NCBI GenBank assembly: GCA_935421135.1
Contig: OW285194.1
Location: forward strand, 558,001-622,000
Direction of reading: 5' to 3'
Length of the DNA: 64,000 bases
DNA from: Bugulina stolonifera
Taxonomy: Eukaryota > Bryozoa > Gymnolaemata > Cheilostomatida > Bugulidae
The translations under genes were made by a program, and so were the position numbers. Of the stretch, positions 7,190 through 21,791 are shown piece by piece; position 1 is the first letter of the stretch, and each line of letters opens with the position of its first letter. The notes beneath the pieces were generated by a model. That model made no database searches, was not told where the DNA came from, and saw only the letters and a list, made by a program, of their open reading frames with translations.

Positions 7190-10100
7190 AGAGTGCAAAA
7201 TTTGAATGAAACTCAATAAAACTTGACTTTGCATGCAATATACAACTTTGCAAACATGCAAGATAATGTCAGATTTGTGATTTTTGTCAAATTCACTTGA
7301 GTTATTAGTTTGTAAACTAGTAGACGATGTTCAATATTGCATAAAAGTAAGTTTTCAGTGTGTTTTGTACCAAATTGCTGTCTGTAACAATGTGTTTCAT
7401 CCACTTTTGCAATGTTCAGAGGCATAATTTGAATGAAAATAAACAAAACATGACTTTGCATGCAATATTCAACTTTGCAAACATGTAAGATGATGTCAGA
7501 TTGGTGATTTTTGTCAAATTCACTTGAGTTATTAGTTTGCAAACTAGTAGAAGATGTTCAATATTGCATAAAAGTAAGTTTTCAGTGTGTTTTGTACCAA
7601 ATTGCTGTCTGTAACAATGTGTTTCATTCACTTTTGCAATGTTCAGAATGCATAATTTGAATGAAAATCAATAAAACATGACTTTGCATGCAATATTCAA
7701 CTTTGCAAACATCAAACATAATGTCTGATTTGTGATTTTTGACAAATTCACTTGAGGTATTAGTTTGTAAACTAGTAGAAGATGTTCAATATTGCATAAA
7801 AGTATGTTTTCAGTGTGATTTGTACCAAATTGCTGTCTGTAACAATGTGTTTCATTCACTTTTGCAATGTTCAGAATGCATAATTTGAATGAAAATCAAT
7901 AAAACATGACTTTGCATGCAATATTCAACTTTGCAAACATGTAAGATAATGTCAGATTTGTGATTTTTGTCAAATTCACTTGAGTTATTAGTTTGCAAAC
8001 TAGTAGAAGATGTTCAATATTGCATAAAAGTAAGTTTTCAGTGTGTTTTGTACCAAATTGCTGTCTGTAACAATGTGTTTCATTCACGTTTGCAATGTTC
8101 AGAATGCAAAATTTGAATGAAAATCAATAAAACATGAATTTGCATGCAATATTCAACTTTGCAAACATCAAACATAATGTCTGATTTGCGATTTTTGACA
8201 AATTCACTTGAGTTATTAGTTTGTAAACTAGTAGAAGATGTTCAATATTGCATAAAAGTATGTTTTCAGTGTGATTTGTACCAAATTGCTGTCTGTAACA
8301 ATGTGTTTCATTCACTTTTGCAATGTTCAGAATGCATAATTTGAATGAAAATCAATAAAACATGATTTTGCATGCAATGTTTAACTTTGCAAACATGTAA
8401 GATAAAGTCAGATTTGTGATTTTTGTCAAATTCACTTAAGTTATTAGTTTGTAAACTAGTAGAAGATGTTCAGTATTGCATAAAAGTAAGTTTTCAGTGT
8501 GTTTTGTACCAAATTGCTGTCTGTAACAATGTGTTTCGTTCACTTTTGCAATGTTCAGAATGCATAATTTGAATGAAAATCAATAAAACATGACTTTGCA
8601 TGCAATATACAACTTTGCAAACATGTAAGATAATGTCAGATTTGTGATTTTTGTCAAATTCACTTCAGTTATTAGATTGTAAACTAGTAGAAGATGTTCA
8701 ATATTGCATAAAAGTAAGTTTTCAGTGTGTTTTGTACCAAATTGCTGCCTGTAGCAATGTGTTTCATTCACTTTTGCAATGTTCAGAGGCATAATTTGAA
8801 TGAAAATAAACAAAACATGACTTTGCATGCAATATTCAACTTTGCAAACGTGTAAGATGATGTCAGATTGGTGATTTTTGTCAAATTCACTTGAGTTATT
8901 AGTTTGTAAACTAGTAGAAGATGTTTAATATTGCATAAAAGTAAGTTTTCAGTGTGTTTTGTGCCAAATTGCTGTCTGTAACAATGTGTTTCATTCACTT
9001 TTGCAATAATCAGAGTGCATAGTTTGAGTGAAAATCAATAAAACATGACTTTGCATGCAATATTCAACTTTGCAAACATGTAAGATAATGGCAGATTTGT
9101 GATTTTTGTCAAATTCACTTGAGTTATTAGTTTGTAAACTAGTAGAAGATGTTCAATATTGCATAAAAGTAAGTTTTCAGTGTGTTTTATACCAAATTGC
9201 TGTCTGTAACAATGTGTTTCATTCACTTTTGCAATGTTCAGAGTGCAAAATTTGAATGAAACTCAATAAAACTTGACTTTGCATGCAATATACAACTTTG
9301 CAAACATGCAAGATAATGTCAGATTTGTGATTTTTGTCAAATTCACTTGAGTTATTAGTTTGTAAACTAGTAGAAGATGTTCAATATTGCATAAAAGTAA
9401 GTTTTCAGTGTGTTTTGTACCAAATTGCTGTCTGTAACAATGTGTTTCATCCACTTTTGCAATGTTCAGAGGCATAATTTGAATGAAAATAAACAAAACA
9501 TGACTTTGCATGCAATATTCAACTTTGCAAACATGTAAGATGATGTCAGATTGGTGATTTTTGTCAAATTCACTTGAGTTATTAGTTTGCAAACTAGTAG
9601 AAGATGTTCAATATTGCATAAAAGTAAGTTTTCAGTGTGTTTTGTACCAAATTGATGTCTGTAACAATGTGTTTCATTCACTTTTGCAATGTTCAGAATG
9701 CATAATTTGAATGAAAATCAATAAAACATGACTTTGCATGCAATATTCAACTTTGCAAACATCAAACATAATGTCTGATTTGTGATTTTTGACAAATTCA
9801 CTTGAGGTATTAGTTTGTAAACTAGTAGAAGATGTTCAATATTGCATAAAAGCATGTTTTCAGTGTGATTTGTACCAAATTGCTGTCTGTAACAATGTGT
9901 TTCATTCACTTTTGCAATGTTCAGAATGCATAATTTGAATGAAAATCAATAAAACATGACTTTGCATGCAATATTCAACTTTGCAAACATGTAAGATAAT
10001 GTCAGATTTGTGATTTTTGTCAAATTCACTTGAGTTATTAGTTTGCAAACTAGTAGAAGATGTTCAATATTGCATAAAAGTAAGTTTTCAGTGTGTTTTG

Positions 10101-11289
10101 TACCAAATTGCTGTCTGTAACAATGTGTTTCATTCACGTTTGCAATGTTCAGAATGCAAAATTTGAATGAAAATCAATAAAACATGAATTTGCATGCAAT
10201 ATTCAACTTTGCAAACATCAAACATAATGTCTGATTTGCGATTTTTGACAAATTCACTTGAGTTATTAGTTTGTAAACTAGTAGAAGATGTTCAATATTG
10301 CATAAAAGTATGTTTTCAGTGTGATTTGTACCAAATTGCTGTCTGTAACAATGTGTTTCATTCACTTTTGCAATGTTCAGAATGCATAATTTGAATGAAA
10401 ATCAATAAAACATGATTTTGCATGCAATGTTTAACTTTGCAAACATGTAAGATAAAGTCAGATTTGTGATTTTTGTCAAATTCACTTAAGTTATTAGTTT
10501 GTAAACTAGTAGAAGATGTTCAGTATTGCATAAAAGTAAGTTTTCAGTGTGTTTTGTACCAAATTGCTGTCTGTAACAATGTGTTTCGTTCACTTTTGCA
10601 ATGTTCAGAATGCATAATTTGAATGAAAATCAATAAAACATGACTTTGCATGCAATATACAACTTTGCAAACATGTAAGATAATGTCAGATTTGTGATTT
10701 TTGTCAAATTCACTTCAGTTATTAGATTGTAAACTAGTAGAAGATGTTCAATATTGCATAAAAGTAAGTTTTCAGTGTGTTTTGTACCAAATTGCTGCCT
10801 GTAGCAATGTGTTTCATTCACTTTTGCAATGTTCAGAGGCATAATTTGAATGAAAATAAACAAAACATGACTTTGCATGCAATATTCAACTTTGCAAACG
10901 TGTAAGATGATGTCAGATTGGTGATTTTTGTCAAATTCACTTGAGTTATTAGTTTGTAAACTAGTAGAAGATGTTTAATATTGCATAAAAGTAAGTTTTC
11001 AGTGTGTTTTGTGCCAAATTGCTGTCTGTAACAATGTGTTTCATTCACTTTTGCAATAATCAGAGTGCATAGTTTGAGTGAAAATCAATAAAACATGACT
11101 TTGCATGCAATATTCAACTTTGCAAACATGTAAGATAATGGCAGATTTGTGATTTTTGTCAAATTCACTTGAGTTATTAGTTTGTAAACTAGTAGAAGAT
11201 GTTCAATATTGCATAAAAGTAAGTTTTCAGTGTGTTTTATACCAAATTGCTGTCTGTAACAATGTGTTTCATTCACTTTTGCAATGTTC
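7190..11289 (+). repeat. 2050-bp tandem duplication (9 monomers)
   Basis: D2-E2-F-A-B3-C2-I2-E3-H'' starts at 7213 and again at 9263, a shift of 2050 bp. The H'' monomer at 9035 ends GAGTGCAAAATTTG as H' does (compare 6985), whereas the second H'' at 11085 ends GAATGCATAATTTG. The junction is thus an H''/H' chimera near 9240. Three private differences separate the copies: AGACGATG in the first, TTGATGTCTG and AAGCATG in the second. The same arrangement recurs at 13819 and 15869. Confidence 0.87.
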
Positions 11290-13134
11290 AGAATGCATAA
11301 TTTGAATGAAAATCAATAAAACATGACTTTGCATGCAATATACAACCTTGCAAACATGTAAGATAATGTCAGATTTGTGATTTTTGTCAAATTCACTTGA
11401 GTTATTAGTTTGTAAACTAGTAGAAGATGTTCAATATTGCGTAAAAGTAAGTTTTCAGTGTGTTTTGTACCAAATTGCTGTCTGTAACAATGTGTTTCAT
11501 TCACTTTTGCAATGTTCAGAGTGCAAAATTTGAATGAAACTCAATAAAACTTGACTTTGCATGCAATATACAACTTTGCAAACATGCAAGATAATGTCAG
11601 ATTTGTGATTTTTGTCAAATTCACTTGAGTTATTAGTTTGTAAACTAGTAGAAGATGTTCAATATTGCATGAAAGTAAGTTTTCAGTGTGTTTTGTACCA
11701 AATTGCTGTCTGTAACAATGTGTTTCATTCACTTTTGCAATGTTCAGAATGCATAATTTGAATGAAAATCAATAAAACATGACTTTGCATGCAATATACA
11801 ACTTTGCAAACATGTAAGATAATGTCAGATTTGTGATTTTTGTCAAATTCACTTCAGTTATTAGATTGTAAACTAGTAGAAGATGTTCAATATTGCATAA
11901 AAGTAAGTTTTCAGTGTGTTTTGTACCAAATTGCTGTCTGTAGCAATGTGTTTCATTCACTTTTGCAATGTTCAGAGTCATAATTTGAATGAAAATAAAC
12001 AAAACATGACTTTGCATGCAATATTCAACTTTGCAAACGTGTAAGATGATGTCAGATTGGTGATTTTTGTCAAATTCACTTGAGTTATTAGTTTGTAAAC
12101 TAGTAGAAGATGTTTAATATTGCATAAAAGTAAGTTTTCAGTGTGTTTTGTGCCAAATTGCTGTCTGTAACAATGTGTTTCATTCACTTTTGCAATAATC
12201 AGAGTGCATAGTTTGAGTGAAAATCAATAAAACATGACTTTGCATGCAATATTCAACTTTGCAAACATGTAAGATAATGGCAGATTTGTGATTTTTGTCA
12301 AATTCACTTGAGTTATTAGTTTGTAAACTAGTAGAAGATGTTCAATATTGCATAAAAGTAAGTTTTCAGTGTGTTTTGTACCAAACTGCTGTCTGTAACA
12401 ATGTGTTTCATTCACTTTTGCAATGTTCAGAGTGCATAATTTGAATGAAAATCAATAAAACATGACTTTGCATGCAATATACAACTTTGCAAACATGTAA
12501 GATAATGGCAGATTTGTGATTTTTGTCAAATTCACTTGAGTTATTAGTTTGTAAACTAGTAGAAGATGTTCAATATTGCATAAAAGTAAGTTTTCAGTGT
12601 GTTTTATACCAAATTGCTGTCTGTAACAATGTGTTTCATTCACTTTTGCAATGTTCAGAGTGCAAAATTTGAATGAAACTCAATAAAACTTGACTTTGCA
12701 TGCAATATACAACTTTGCAAACATGCAAGATAATGTCAGATTTGTGATTTTTGTCAAATTCACTTGAGTTATTAGTTTGTAAACTAGTAGAAGATGTTCA
12801 ATATTGCATAAAAGTAAGTTTTCAGTGTGTTTTGTACCAAATTGCTGTCTGTAACAATGTGTTTCATCCACTTTTGCAATGTTCAGAGGCATAATTTGAA
12901 TGAAAATAAACAAAACATGACTTTGCATGCAATATTCAACTTTGCAAACATGTAAGATGATGTCAGATTGGTGATTTTTGTCAAATTCACTTGAGTTATT
13001 AGTTTGCAAACTAGTAGAAGATGTTCAATATTGCATAAAAGTAAGTTTTCAGTGTGTTTTGTACCAAATTGCTGTCTGTAACAATGTGTTTCATTCACTT
13101 TTGCAATGTTCAGAATGCATAATTTGAATGAAAA

Positions 13135-13362
13135 TCAATAAAACATGACTTTGCATGCAATATACAACTTTGCAAACATGTAAGATAATGTCTGATTTGT
13201 GATTTTTGACAAATTCACTTGAGGTATTAGTTTGTAAACTAGTAGAAGATGTTCAATATTGCATAAAAGTATGTTTTCAGTGTGATTTGTACCAAATTGC
13301 TGTCTGTAACAATGTGTTTCATTCACTTTTGCAATGTTCAGAATGCATAATTTGAATGAAAA
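13135..13362 (+). repeat. F monomer with a short conversion-like patch
   Basis: This F has ATATACAAC and ACATGTAAG at its front, typical of J, K, H or I, then returns to F (TGTCTG, GAGGTATT). Foreign bases lie within about 13164-13193. The partner at 19741 is an intact F, so the patch is not simply a crossover end. A short gene conversion after the 6606-bp duplication fits best. Confidence 0.7.
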
Positions 13363-16300
13363 TCAATGAAACATGACTTTGCATGCAATATTCAACTTTG
13401 CAAACATGAAACATAATGTCAGATTTGTGATTTTTGTCAAATTCACTTCAGTTATTAGTTTGTAAACTAGTAGAAGATGTTCAATATTGCATAAAAGTAA
13501 GTTTTCAGTGTGTTTTGTACCAAACTGCTGTCTGTAACAATGTGTTTCATTCACTTTTGCAATGTTCAGAGTGCATAATTTGAATGAAAATCAATAAAAC
13601 ATGACTTTGCATGCAATATACAACTTTGCAAACATGTAAGATAATGGCAGATTTGTGATTTTTGTCAAATTCACTTGAGTTATTAGTTTGTAAACTAGTA
13701 GAAGATGTTCAATATTGCATAAAAGTAAGTTTTCAGTGTGTTTTATACCAAATTGCTGTCTGTAACAATGTGTTTCATTCACTTTTGCAATGTTCAGAGT
13801 GCAAAATTTGAATGAAACTCAATAAAACTTGACTTTGCATGCAATATACAACTTTGCAAACATGCAAGATAATGTCAGATTTGTGATTTTTGTCAAATTC
13901 ACTTGAGTTATTAGTTTGTAAACTAGTAGACGATGTTCAATATTGCATAAAAGTAAGTTTTCAGTGTGTTTTGTACCAAATTGCTGTCTGTAACAATGTG
14001 TTTCATCCACTTTTGCAATGTTCAGAGGCATAATTTGAATGAAAATAAACAAAACATGACTTTGCATGCAATATTCAACTTTGCAAACATGTAAGATGAT
14101 GTCAGATTGGTGATTTTTGTCAAATTCACTTGAGTTATTAGTTTGCAAACTAGTAGAAGATGTTCAATATTGCATAAAAGTAAGTTTTCAGTGTGTTTTG
14201 TACCAAATTGCTGTCTGTAACAATGTGTTTCATTCACTTTTGCAATGTTCAGAATGCATAATTTGAATGAAAATCAATAAAACATGACTTTGCATGCAAT
14301 ATTCAACTTTGCAAACATCAAACATAATGTCTGATTTGTGATTTTTGACAAATTCACTTGAGGTATTAGTTTGTAAACTAGTAGAAGATGTTCAATATTG
14401 CATAAAAGTATGTTTTCAGTGTGATTTGTACCAAATTGCTGTCTGTAACAATGTGTTTCATTCACTTTTGCAATGTTCAGAATGCATAATTTGAATGAAA
14501 ATCAATAAAACATGACTTTGCATGCAATATTCAACTTTGCAAACATGTAAGATAATGTCAGATTTGTGATTTTTGTCAAATTCACTTGAGTTATTAGTTT
14601 GCAAACTAGTAGAAGATGTTCAATATTGCATAAAAGTAAGTTTTCAGTGTGTTTTGTACCAAATTGCTGTCTGTAACAATGTGTTTCATTCACGTTTGCA
14701 ATGTTCAGAATGCAAAATTTGAATGAAAATCAATAAAACATGAATTTGCATGCAATATTCAACTTTGCAAACATCAAACATAATGTCTGATTTGCGATTT
14801 TTGACAAATTCACTTGAGTTATTAGTTTGTAAACTAGTAGAAGATGTTCAATATTGCATAAAAGTATGTTTTCAGTGTGATTTGTACCAAATTGCTGTCT
14901 GTAACAATGTGTTTCATTCACTTTTGCAATGTTCAGAATGCATAATTTGAATGAAAATCAATAAAACATGATTTTGCATGCAATGTTTAACTTTGCAAAC
15001 ATGTAAGATAAAGTCAGATTTGTGATTTTTGTCAAATTCACTTAAGTTATTAGTTTGTAAACTAGTAGAAGATGTTCAGTATTGCATAAAAGTAAGTTTT
15101 CAGTGTGTTTTGTACCAAATTGCTGTCTGTAACAATGTGTTTCGTTCACTTTTGCAATGTTCAGAATGCATAATTTGAATGAAAATCAATAAAACATGAC
15201 TTTGCATGCAATATACAACTTTGCAAACATGTAAGATAATGTCAGATTTGTGATTTTTGTCAAATTCACTTCAGTTATTAGATTGTAAACTAGTAGAAGA
15301 TGTTCAATATTGCATAAAAGTAAGTTTTCAGTGTGTTTTGTACCAAATTGCTGCCTGTAGCAATGTGTTTCATTCACTTTTGCAATGTTCAGAGGCATAA
15401 TTTGAATGAAAATAAACAAAACATGACTTTGCATGCAATATTCAACTTTGCAAACGTGTAAGATGATGTCAGATTGGTGATTTTTGTCAATTTCACTTGA
15501 GTTATTAGTTTGTAAACTAGTAGAAGATGTTTAATATTGCATAAAAGTAAGTTTTCAGTGTGTTTTGTGCCAAATTGCTGTCTGTAACAATGTGTTTCAT
15601 TCACTTTTGCAATAATCAGAGTGCATAGTTTGAGTGAAAATCAATAAAACATGACTTTGCATGCAATATTCAACTTTGCAAACATGTAAGATAATGGCAG
15701 ATTTGTGATTTTTGTCAAATTCACTTGAGTTATTAGTTTGTAAACTAGTAGAAGATGTTCAATATTGCATAAAAGTAAGTTTTCAGTGTGTTTTATACCA
15801 AATTGCTGTCTGTAACAATGTGTTTCATTCACTTTTGCAATGTTCAGAGTGCAAAATTTGAATGAAACTCAATAAAACTTGACTTTGCATGCAATATACA
15901 ACTTTGCAAACATGCAAGATAATGTCAGATTTGTGATTTTTGTCAAATTCACTTGAGTTATTAGTTTGTAAACTAGTAGAAGATGTTCAATATTGCATAA
16001 AAGTAAGTTTTCAGTGTGTTTTGTACCAAATTGCTGTCTGTAACAATGTGTTTCATCCACTTTTGCAATGTTCAGAGGCATAATTTGAATGAAAATAAAC
16101 AAAACATGACTTTGCATGCAATATTCAACTTTGCAAACATGTAAGATGATGTCAGATTGGTGATTTTTGTCAAATTCACTTGAGTTATTAGTTTGCAAAC
16201 TAGTAGAAGATGTTCAATATTGCATAAAAGTAAGTTTTCAGTGTGTTTTGTACCAAATTGATGTCTGTAACAATGTGTTTCATTCACTTTTGCAATGTTC

Positions 16301-19300
16301 AGAATGCATAATTTGAATGAAAATCAATAAAACATGACTTTGCATGCAATATTCAACTTTGCAAACATCAAACATAATGTCTGATTTGTGATTTTTGACA
16401 AATTCACTTGAGGTATTAGTTTGTAAACTAGTAGAAGATGTTCAATATTGCATAAAAGCATGTTTTCAGTGTGATTTGTACCAAATTGCTGTCTGTAACA
16501 ATGTGTTTCATTCACTTTTGCAATGTTCAGAATGCATAATTTGAATGAAAATCAATAAAACATGACTTTGCATGCAATATTCAACTTTGCAAACATGTAA
16601 GATAATGTCAGATTTGTGATTTTTGTCAAATTCACTTGAGTTATTAGTTTGCAAACTAGTAGAAGATGTTCAATATTGCATAAAAGTAAGTTTTCAGTGT
16701 GTTTTGTACCAAATTGCTGTCTGTAACAATGTGTTTCATTCACGTTTGCAATGTTCAGAATGCAAAATTTGAATGAAAATCAATAAAACATGAATTTGCA
16801 TGCAATATTCAACTTTGCAAACATCAAACATAATGTCTGATTTGCGATTTTTGACAAATTCACTTGAGTTATTAGTTTGTAAACTAGTAGAAGATGTTCA
16901 ATATTGCATAAAAGTATGTTTTCAGTGTGATTTGTACCAAATTGCTGTCTGTAACAATGTGTTTCATTCACTTTTGCAATGTTCAGAATGCATAATTTGA
17001 ATGAAAATCAATAAAACATGATTTTGCATGCAATGTTTAACTTTGCAAACATGTAAGATAAAGTCAGATTTGTGATTTTTGTCAAATTCACTTAAGTTAT
17101 TAGTTTGTAAACTAGTAGAAGATGTTCAGTATTGCATAAAAGTAAGTTTTCAGTGTGTTTTGTACCAAATTGCTGTCTGTAACAATGTGTTTCGTTCACT
17201 TTTGCAATGTTCAGAATGCATAATTTGAATGAAAATCAATAAAACATGACTTTGCATGCAATATACAACTTTGCAAACATGTAAGATAATGTCAGATTTG
17301 TGATTTTTGTCAAATTCACTTCAGTTATTAGATTGTAAACTAGTAGAAGATGTTCAATATTGCATAAAAGTAAGTTTTCAGTGTGTTTTGTACCAAATTG
17401 CTGCCTGTAGCAATGTGTTTCATTCACTTTTGCAATGTTCAGAGGCATAATTTGAATGAAAATAAACAAAACATGACTTTGCATGCAATATTCAACTTTG
17501 CAAACGTGTAAGATGATGTCAGATTGGTGATTTTTGTCAAATTCACTTGAGTTATTAGTTTGTAAACTAGTAGAAGATGTTTAATATTGCATAAAAGTAA
17601 GTTTTCAGTGTGTTTTGTGCCAAATTGCTGTCTGTAACAATGTGTTTCATTCACTTTTGCAATAATCAGAGTGCATAGTTTGAGTGAAAATCAATAAAAC
17701 ATGACTTTGCATGCAATATTCAACTTTGCAAACATGTAAGATAATGGCAGATTTGTGATTTTTGTCAAATTCACTTGAGTTATTAGTTTGTAAACTAGTA
17801 GAAGATGTTCAATATTGCATAAAAGTAAGTTTTCAGTGTGTTTTATACCAAATTGCTGTCTGTAACAATGTGTTTCATTCACTTTTGCAATGTTCAGAAT
17901 GCATAATTTGAATGAAAATCAATAAAACATGACTTTGCATGCAATATACAACCTTGCAAACATGTAAGATAATGTCAGATTTGTGATTTTTGTCAAATTC
18001 ACTTGAGTTATTAGTTTGTAAACTAGTAGAAGATGTTCAATATTGCGTAAAAGTAAGTTTTCAGTGTGTTTTGTACCAAATTGCTGTCTGTAACAATGTG
18101 TTTCATTCACTTTTGCAATGTTCAGAGTGCAAAATTTGAATGAAACTCAATAAAACTTGACTTTGCATGCAATATACAACTTTGCAAACATGCAAGATAA
18201 TGTCAGATTTGTGATTTTTGTCAAATTCACTTGAGTTATTAGTTTGTAAACTAGTAGAAGATGTTCAATATTGCATAAAAGTAAGTTTTCAGTGTGTTTT
18301 GTACCAAATTGCTGTCTGTAACAATGTGTTTCATTCACTTTTGCAATGTTCAGAATGCATAATTTGAATGAAAATCAATAAAACATGACTTTGCATGCAA
18401 TATACAACTTTGCAAACATGTAAGATAATGTCAGATTTGTGATTTTTGTCAAATTCACTTCAGTTATTAGATTGTAAACTAGTAGAAGATGTTCAATATT
18501 GCATAAAAGTAAGTTTTCAGTGTGTTTTGTACCAAATTGCTGTCTGTAGCAATGTGTTTCATTCACTTTTGCAATGTTCAGAGTCATAATTTGAATGAAA
18601 ATAAACAAAACATGACTTTGCATGCAATATTCAACTTTGCAAACGTGTAAGATGATGTCAGATTGGTGATTTTTGTCAAATTCACTTGAGTTATTAGTTT
18701 GTAAACTAGTAGAAGATGTTTAATATTGCATAAAAGTAAGTTTTCAGTGTGTTTTGTGCCAAATTGCTGTCTGTAACAATGTGTTTCATTCACTTTTGCA
18801 ATAATCAGAGTGCATAGTTTGAGTGAAAATCAATAAAACATGACTTTGCATGCAATATTCAACTTTGCAAACATGTAAGATAATGGCAGATTTGTGATTT
18901 TTGTCAAATTCACTTGAGTTATTAGTTTGTAAACTAGTAGAAGATGTTCAATATTGCATAAAAGTAAGTTTTCAGTGTGTTTTGTACCAAACTGCTGTCT
19001 GTAACAATGTGTTTCATTCACTTTTGCAATGTTCAGAGTGCATAATTTGAATGAAAATCAATAAAACATGACTTTGCATGCAATATACAACTTTGCAAAC
19101 ATGTAAGATAATGGCAGATTTGTGATTTTTGTCAAATTCACTTGAGTTATTAGTTTGTAAACTAGTAGAAGATGTTCAATATTGCATAAAAGTAAGTTTT
19201 CAGTGTGTTTTATACCAAATTGCTGTCTGTAACAATGTGTTTCATTCACTTTTGCAATGTTCAGAGTGCAAAATTTGAATGAAACTCAATAAAACTTGAC

Positions 19301-19968
19301 TTTGCATGCAATATACAACTTTGCAAACATGCAAGATAATGTCAGATTTGTGATTTTTGTCAAATTCACTTGAGTTATTAGTTTGTAAACTAGTAGAAGA
19401 TGTTCAATATTGCATAAAAGTAAGTTTTCAGTGTGTTTTGTACCAAATTGCTGTCTGTAACAATGTGTTTCATCCACTTTTGCAATGTTCAGAGGCATAA
19501 TTTGAATGAAAATAAACAAAACATGACTTTGCATGCAATATTCAACTTTGCAAACATGTAAGATGATGTCAGATTGGTGATTTTTGTCAAATTCACTTGA
19601 GTTATTAGTTTGCAAACTAGTAGAAGATGTTCAATATTGCATAAAAGTAAGTTTTCAGTGTGTTTTGTACCAAATTGCTGTCTGTAACAATGTGTTTCAT
19701 TCACTTTTGCAATGTTCAGAATGCATAATTTGAATGAAAATCAATAAAACATGACTTTGCATGCAATATTCAACTTTGCAAACATCAAACATAATGTCTG
19801 ATTTGTGATTTTTGACAAATTCACTTGAGGTATTAGTTTGTAAACTAGTAGAAGATGTTCAATATTGCATAAAAGTATGTTTTCAGTGTGATTTGTACCA
19901 AATTGCTGTCTGTAACAATGTGTTTCATTCACTTTTGCAATGTTCAGAATGCATAATTTGAATGAAAA
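13363..19968 (+). repeat. 6606-bp tandem duplication, copy 2
   Basis: G' at 13363 to the F at 19741, immediately after copy 1. A private change, TCAATTTCAC instead of TCAAATTCAC in the E3 at 15413, is absent from copy 1. Beyond 19968 the sequence continues with A-B3-C2, not G', which marks the end of the unit. Crossover between the F at 6529 and an F 29 monomers away would give exactly this unit. Confidence 0.9.
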
Positions 19969-21791
19969 TCAATAAAACATGACTTTGCATGCAATATTCA
20001 ACTTTGCAAACATGTAAGATAATGTCAGATTTGTGATTTTTGTCAAATTCACTTGAGTTATTAGTTTGCAAACTAGTAGAAGATGTTCAATATTGCATAA
20101 AAGTAAGTTTTCAGTGTGTTTTGTACCAAATTGCTGTCTGTAACAATGTGTTTCATTCACGTTTGCAATGTTCAGAATGCAAAATTTGAATGAAAATCAA
20201 TAAAACATGAATTTGCATGCAATATTCAACTTTGCAAACATCAAACATAATGTCTGATTTGCGATTTTTGACAAATTCACTTGAGTTATTAGTTTGTAAA
20301 CTAGTAGAAGATGTTCAATATTGCATAAAAGTATGTTTTCAGTGTGATTTGTACCAAATTGCTGTCTGTAACAATGTGTTTCATTCACTTTTGCAATGTT
20401 CAGAATGCATAATTTGAATGAAAATCAATAAAACATGATTTTGCATGCAATGTTTAACTTTGCAAACATGTAAGATAAAGTCAGATTTGTGATTTTTGTC
20501 AAATTCACTTAAGTTATTAGTTTGTAAACTAGTAGAAGATGTTCAGTATTGCATAAAAGTAAGTTTTCAGTGTGTTTTGTACCAAATTGCTGTCTGTAAC
20601 AATGTGTTTCGTTCACTTTTGCAATGTTCAGAATGCATAATTTGAATGAAAATCAATAAAACATGACTTTGCATGCAATATACAACTTTGCAAACATGTA
20701 AGATAATGTCAGATTTGTGATTTTTGTCAAATTCACTTCAGTTATTAGATTGTAAACTAGTAGAAGATGTTCAATATTGCATAAAAGTAAGTTTTCAGTG
20801 TGTTTTGTACCAAATTGCTGTCTGTAGCAATGTGTTTCATTCACTTTTGCAATGTTCAGAGGCATAATTTGAATGAAAATAAACAAAACATGACTTTGCA
20901 TGCAATATTCAACTTTGCAAACGTGTAAGATGATGTCAGATTGGTGATTTTTGTCAAATTCACTTGAGTTATTAGTTTGTAAACTAGTAGAAGATGTTTA
21001 ATATTGCATAAAAGTAAGTTTTCAGTGTGTTTTGTGCCAAATTGCTGTCTGTAACAATGTGTTTCATTCACTTTTGCAATAATCAGAGTGCATAGTTTGA
21101 GTGAAAATCAATAAAACATGACTTTGCATGCAATATTCAACTTTGCAAACATGTAAGATAATGGCAGATTTGTGATTTTTGTCAAATTCACTTGAGTTAT
21201 TAGTTTGTAAACTAGTAGAAGATGTTCAATATTGCATAAAAGTAAGTTTTCAGTGTGTTTTATACCAAATTGCTGTCTGTAACAATGTGTTTCATTCACT
21301 TTTGCAATGTTCAGAATGCATAATTTGAATGAAAATCAATAAAACATGACTTTGCATGCAATATACAACCTTGCAAACATGTAAGATAATGTCAGATTTG
21401 TGATTTTTGTCAAATTCACTTGAGTTATTAGTTTGTAAACTAGTAGAAGATGTTCAATATTGCGTAAAAGTAAGTTTTCAGTGTGTTTTGTACCAAATTG
21501 CTGTCTGTAACAATGTGTTTCATTCACTTTTGCAATGTTCAGAGTGCAAAATTTGAATGAAACTCAATAAAACTTGACTTTGCATGCAATATACAACTTT
21601 GCAAACATGCAAGATAATGTCAGATTTGTGATTTTTGTCAAATTCACTTGAGTTATTAGTTTGTAAACTAGTAGAAGATGTTCAATATTGCATAAAAGTA
21701 AGTTTTCAGTGTGTTTTGTACCAAATTGCTGTCTGTAACAATGTGTTTCATTCACTTTTGCAATGTTCAGAATGCATAATTTGAATGAAAA

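Larger units (their letters stand above)
2045..9235 (+). repeat. 3873-bp tandem duplication (17 monomers)
   Basis: Monomers I-E1-F-G'-H'-D2-E2-F-A-B3-C2-I2-E3-H'' at 2201-5389 recur at 6074-9262 with a shift of 3873 bp. The left limit lies inside the K monomer at 5846 (breakpoint 5902-5932), so copy 1 covers about 2045-5918. Copy 2 diverges near 9235, where GAATGCAT becomes GAGTGCAAAA. J-D3-K follows copy 1 only. The AGACGATG change in the D2 at 7213 is private to copy 2 and its descendants. Confidence 0.85.
6757..13362 (+). repeat. 6606-bp tandem duplication, copy 1 (29 monomers)
   Basis: G' at 6757 to the F at 13135. All 29 monomers have a partner 6606 bp downstream, including private marks: AGACGATG (7213/13819), TTGATGTCTG (9490/16096), AAGCATG (9718/16324) and the GAGTCAT deletion (11769/18375). 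Two differences seen are TGCATGAAAG at 11541 and the patch in the F at 13135. Order: G' H' D2 E2 F A B3 C2 I2 E3 H'' D2 E2 F A B3 C2 I2 E3 H'' J D3 I2' E3 H''' H' D2 E2 F. Confidence 0.9.
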
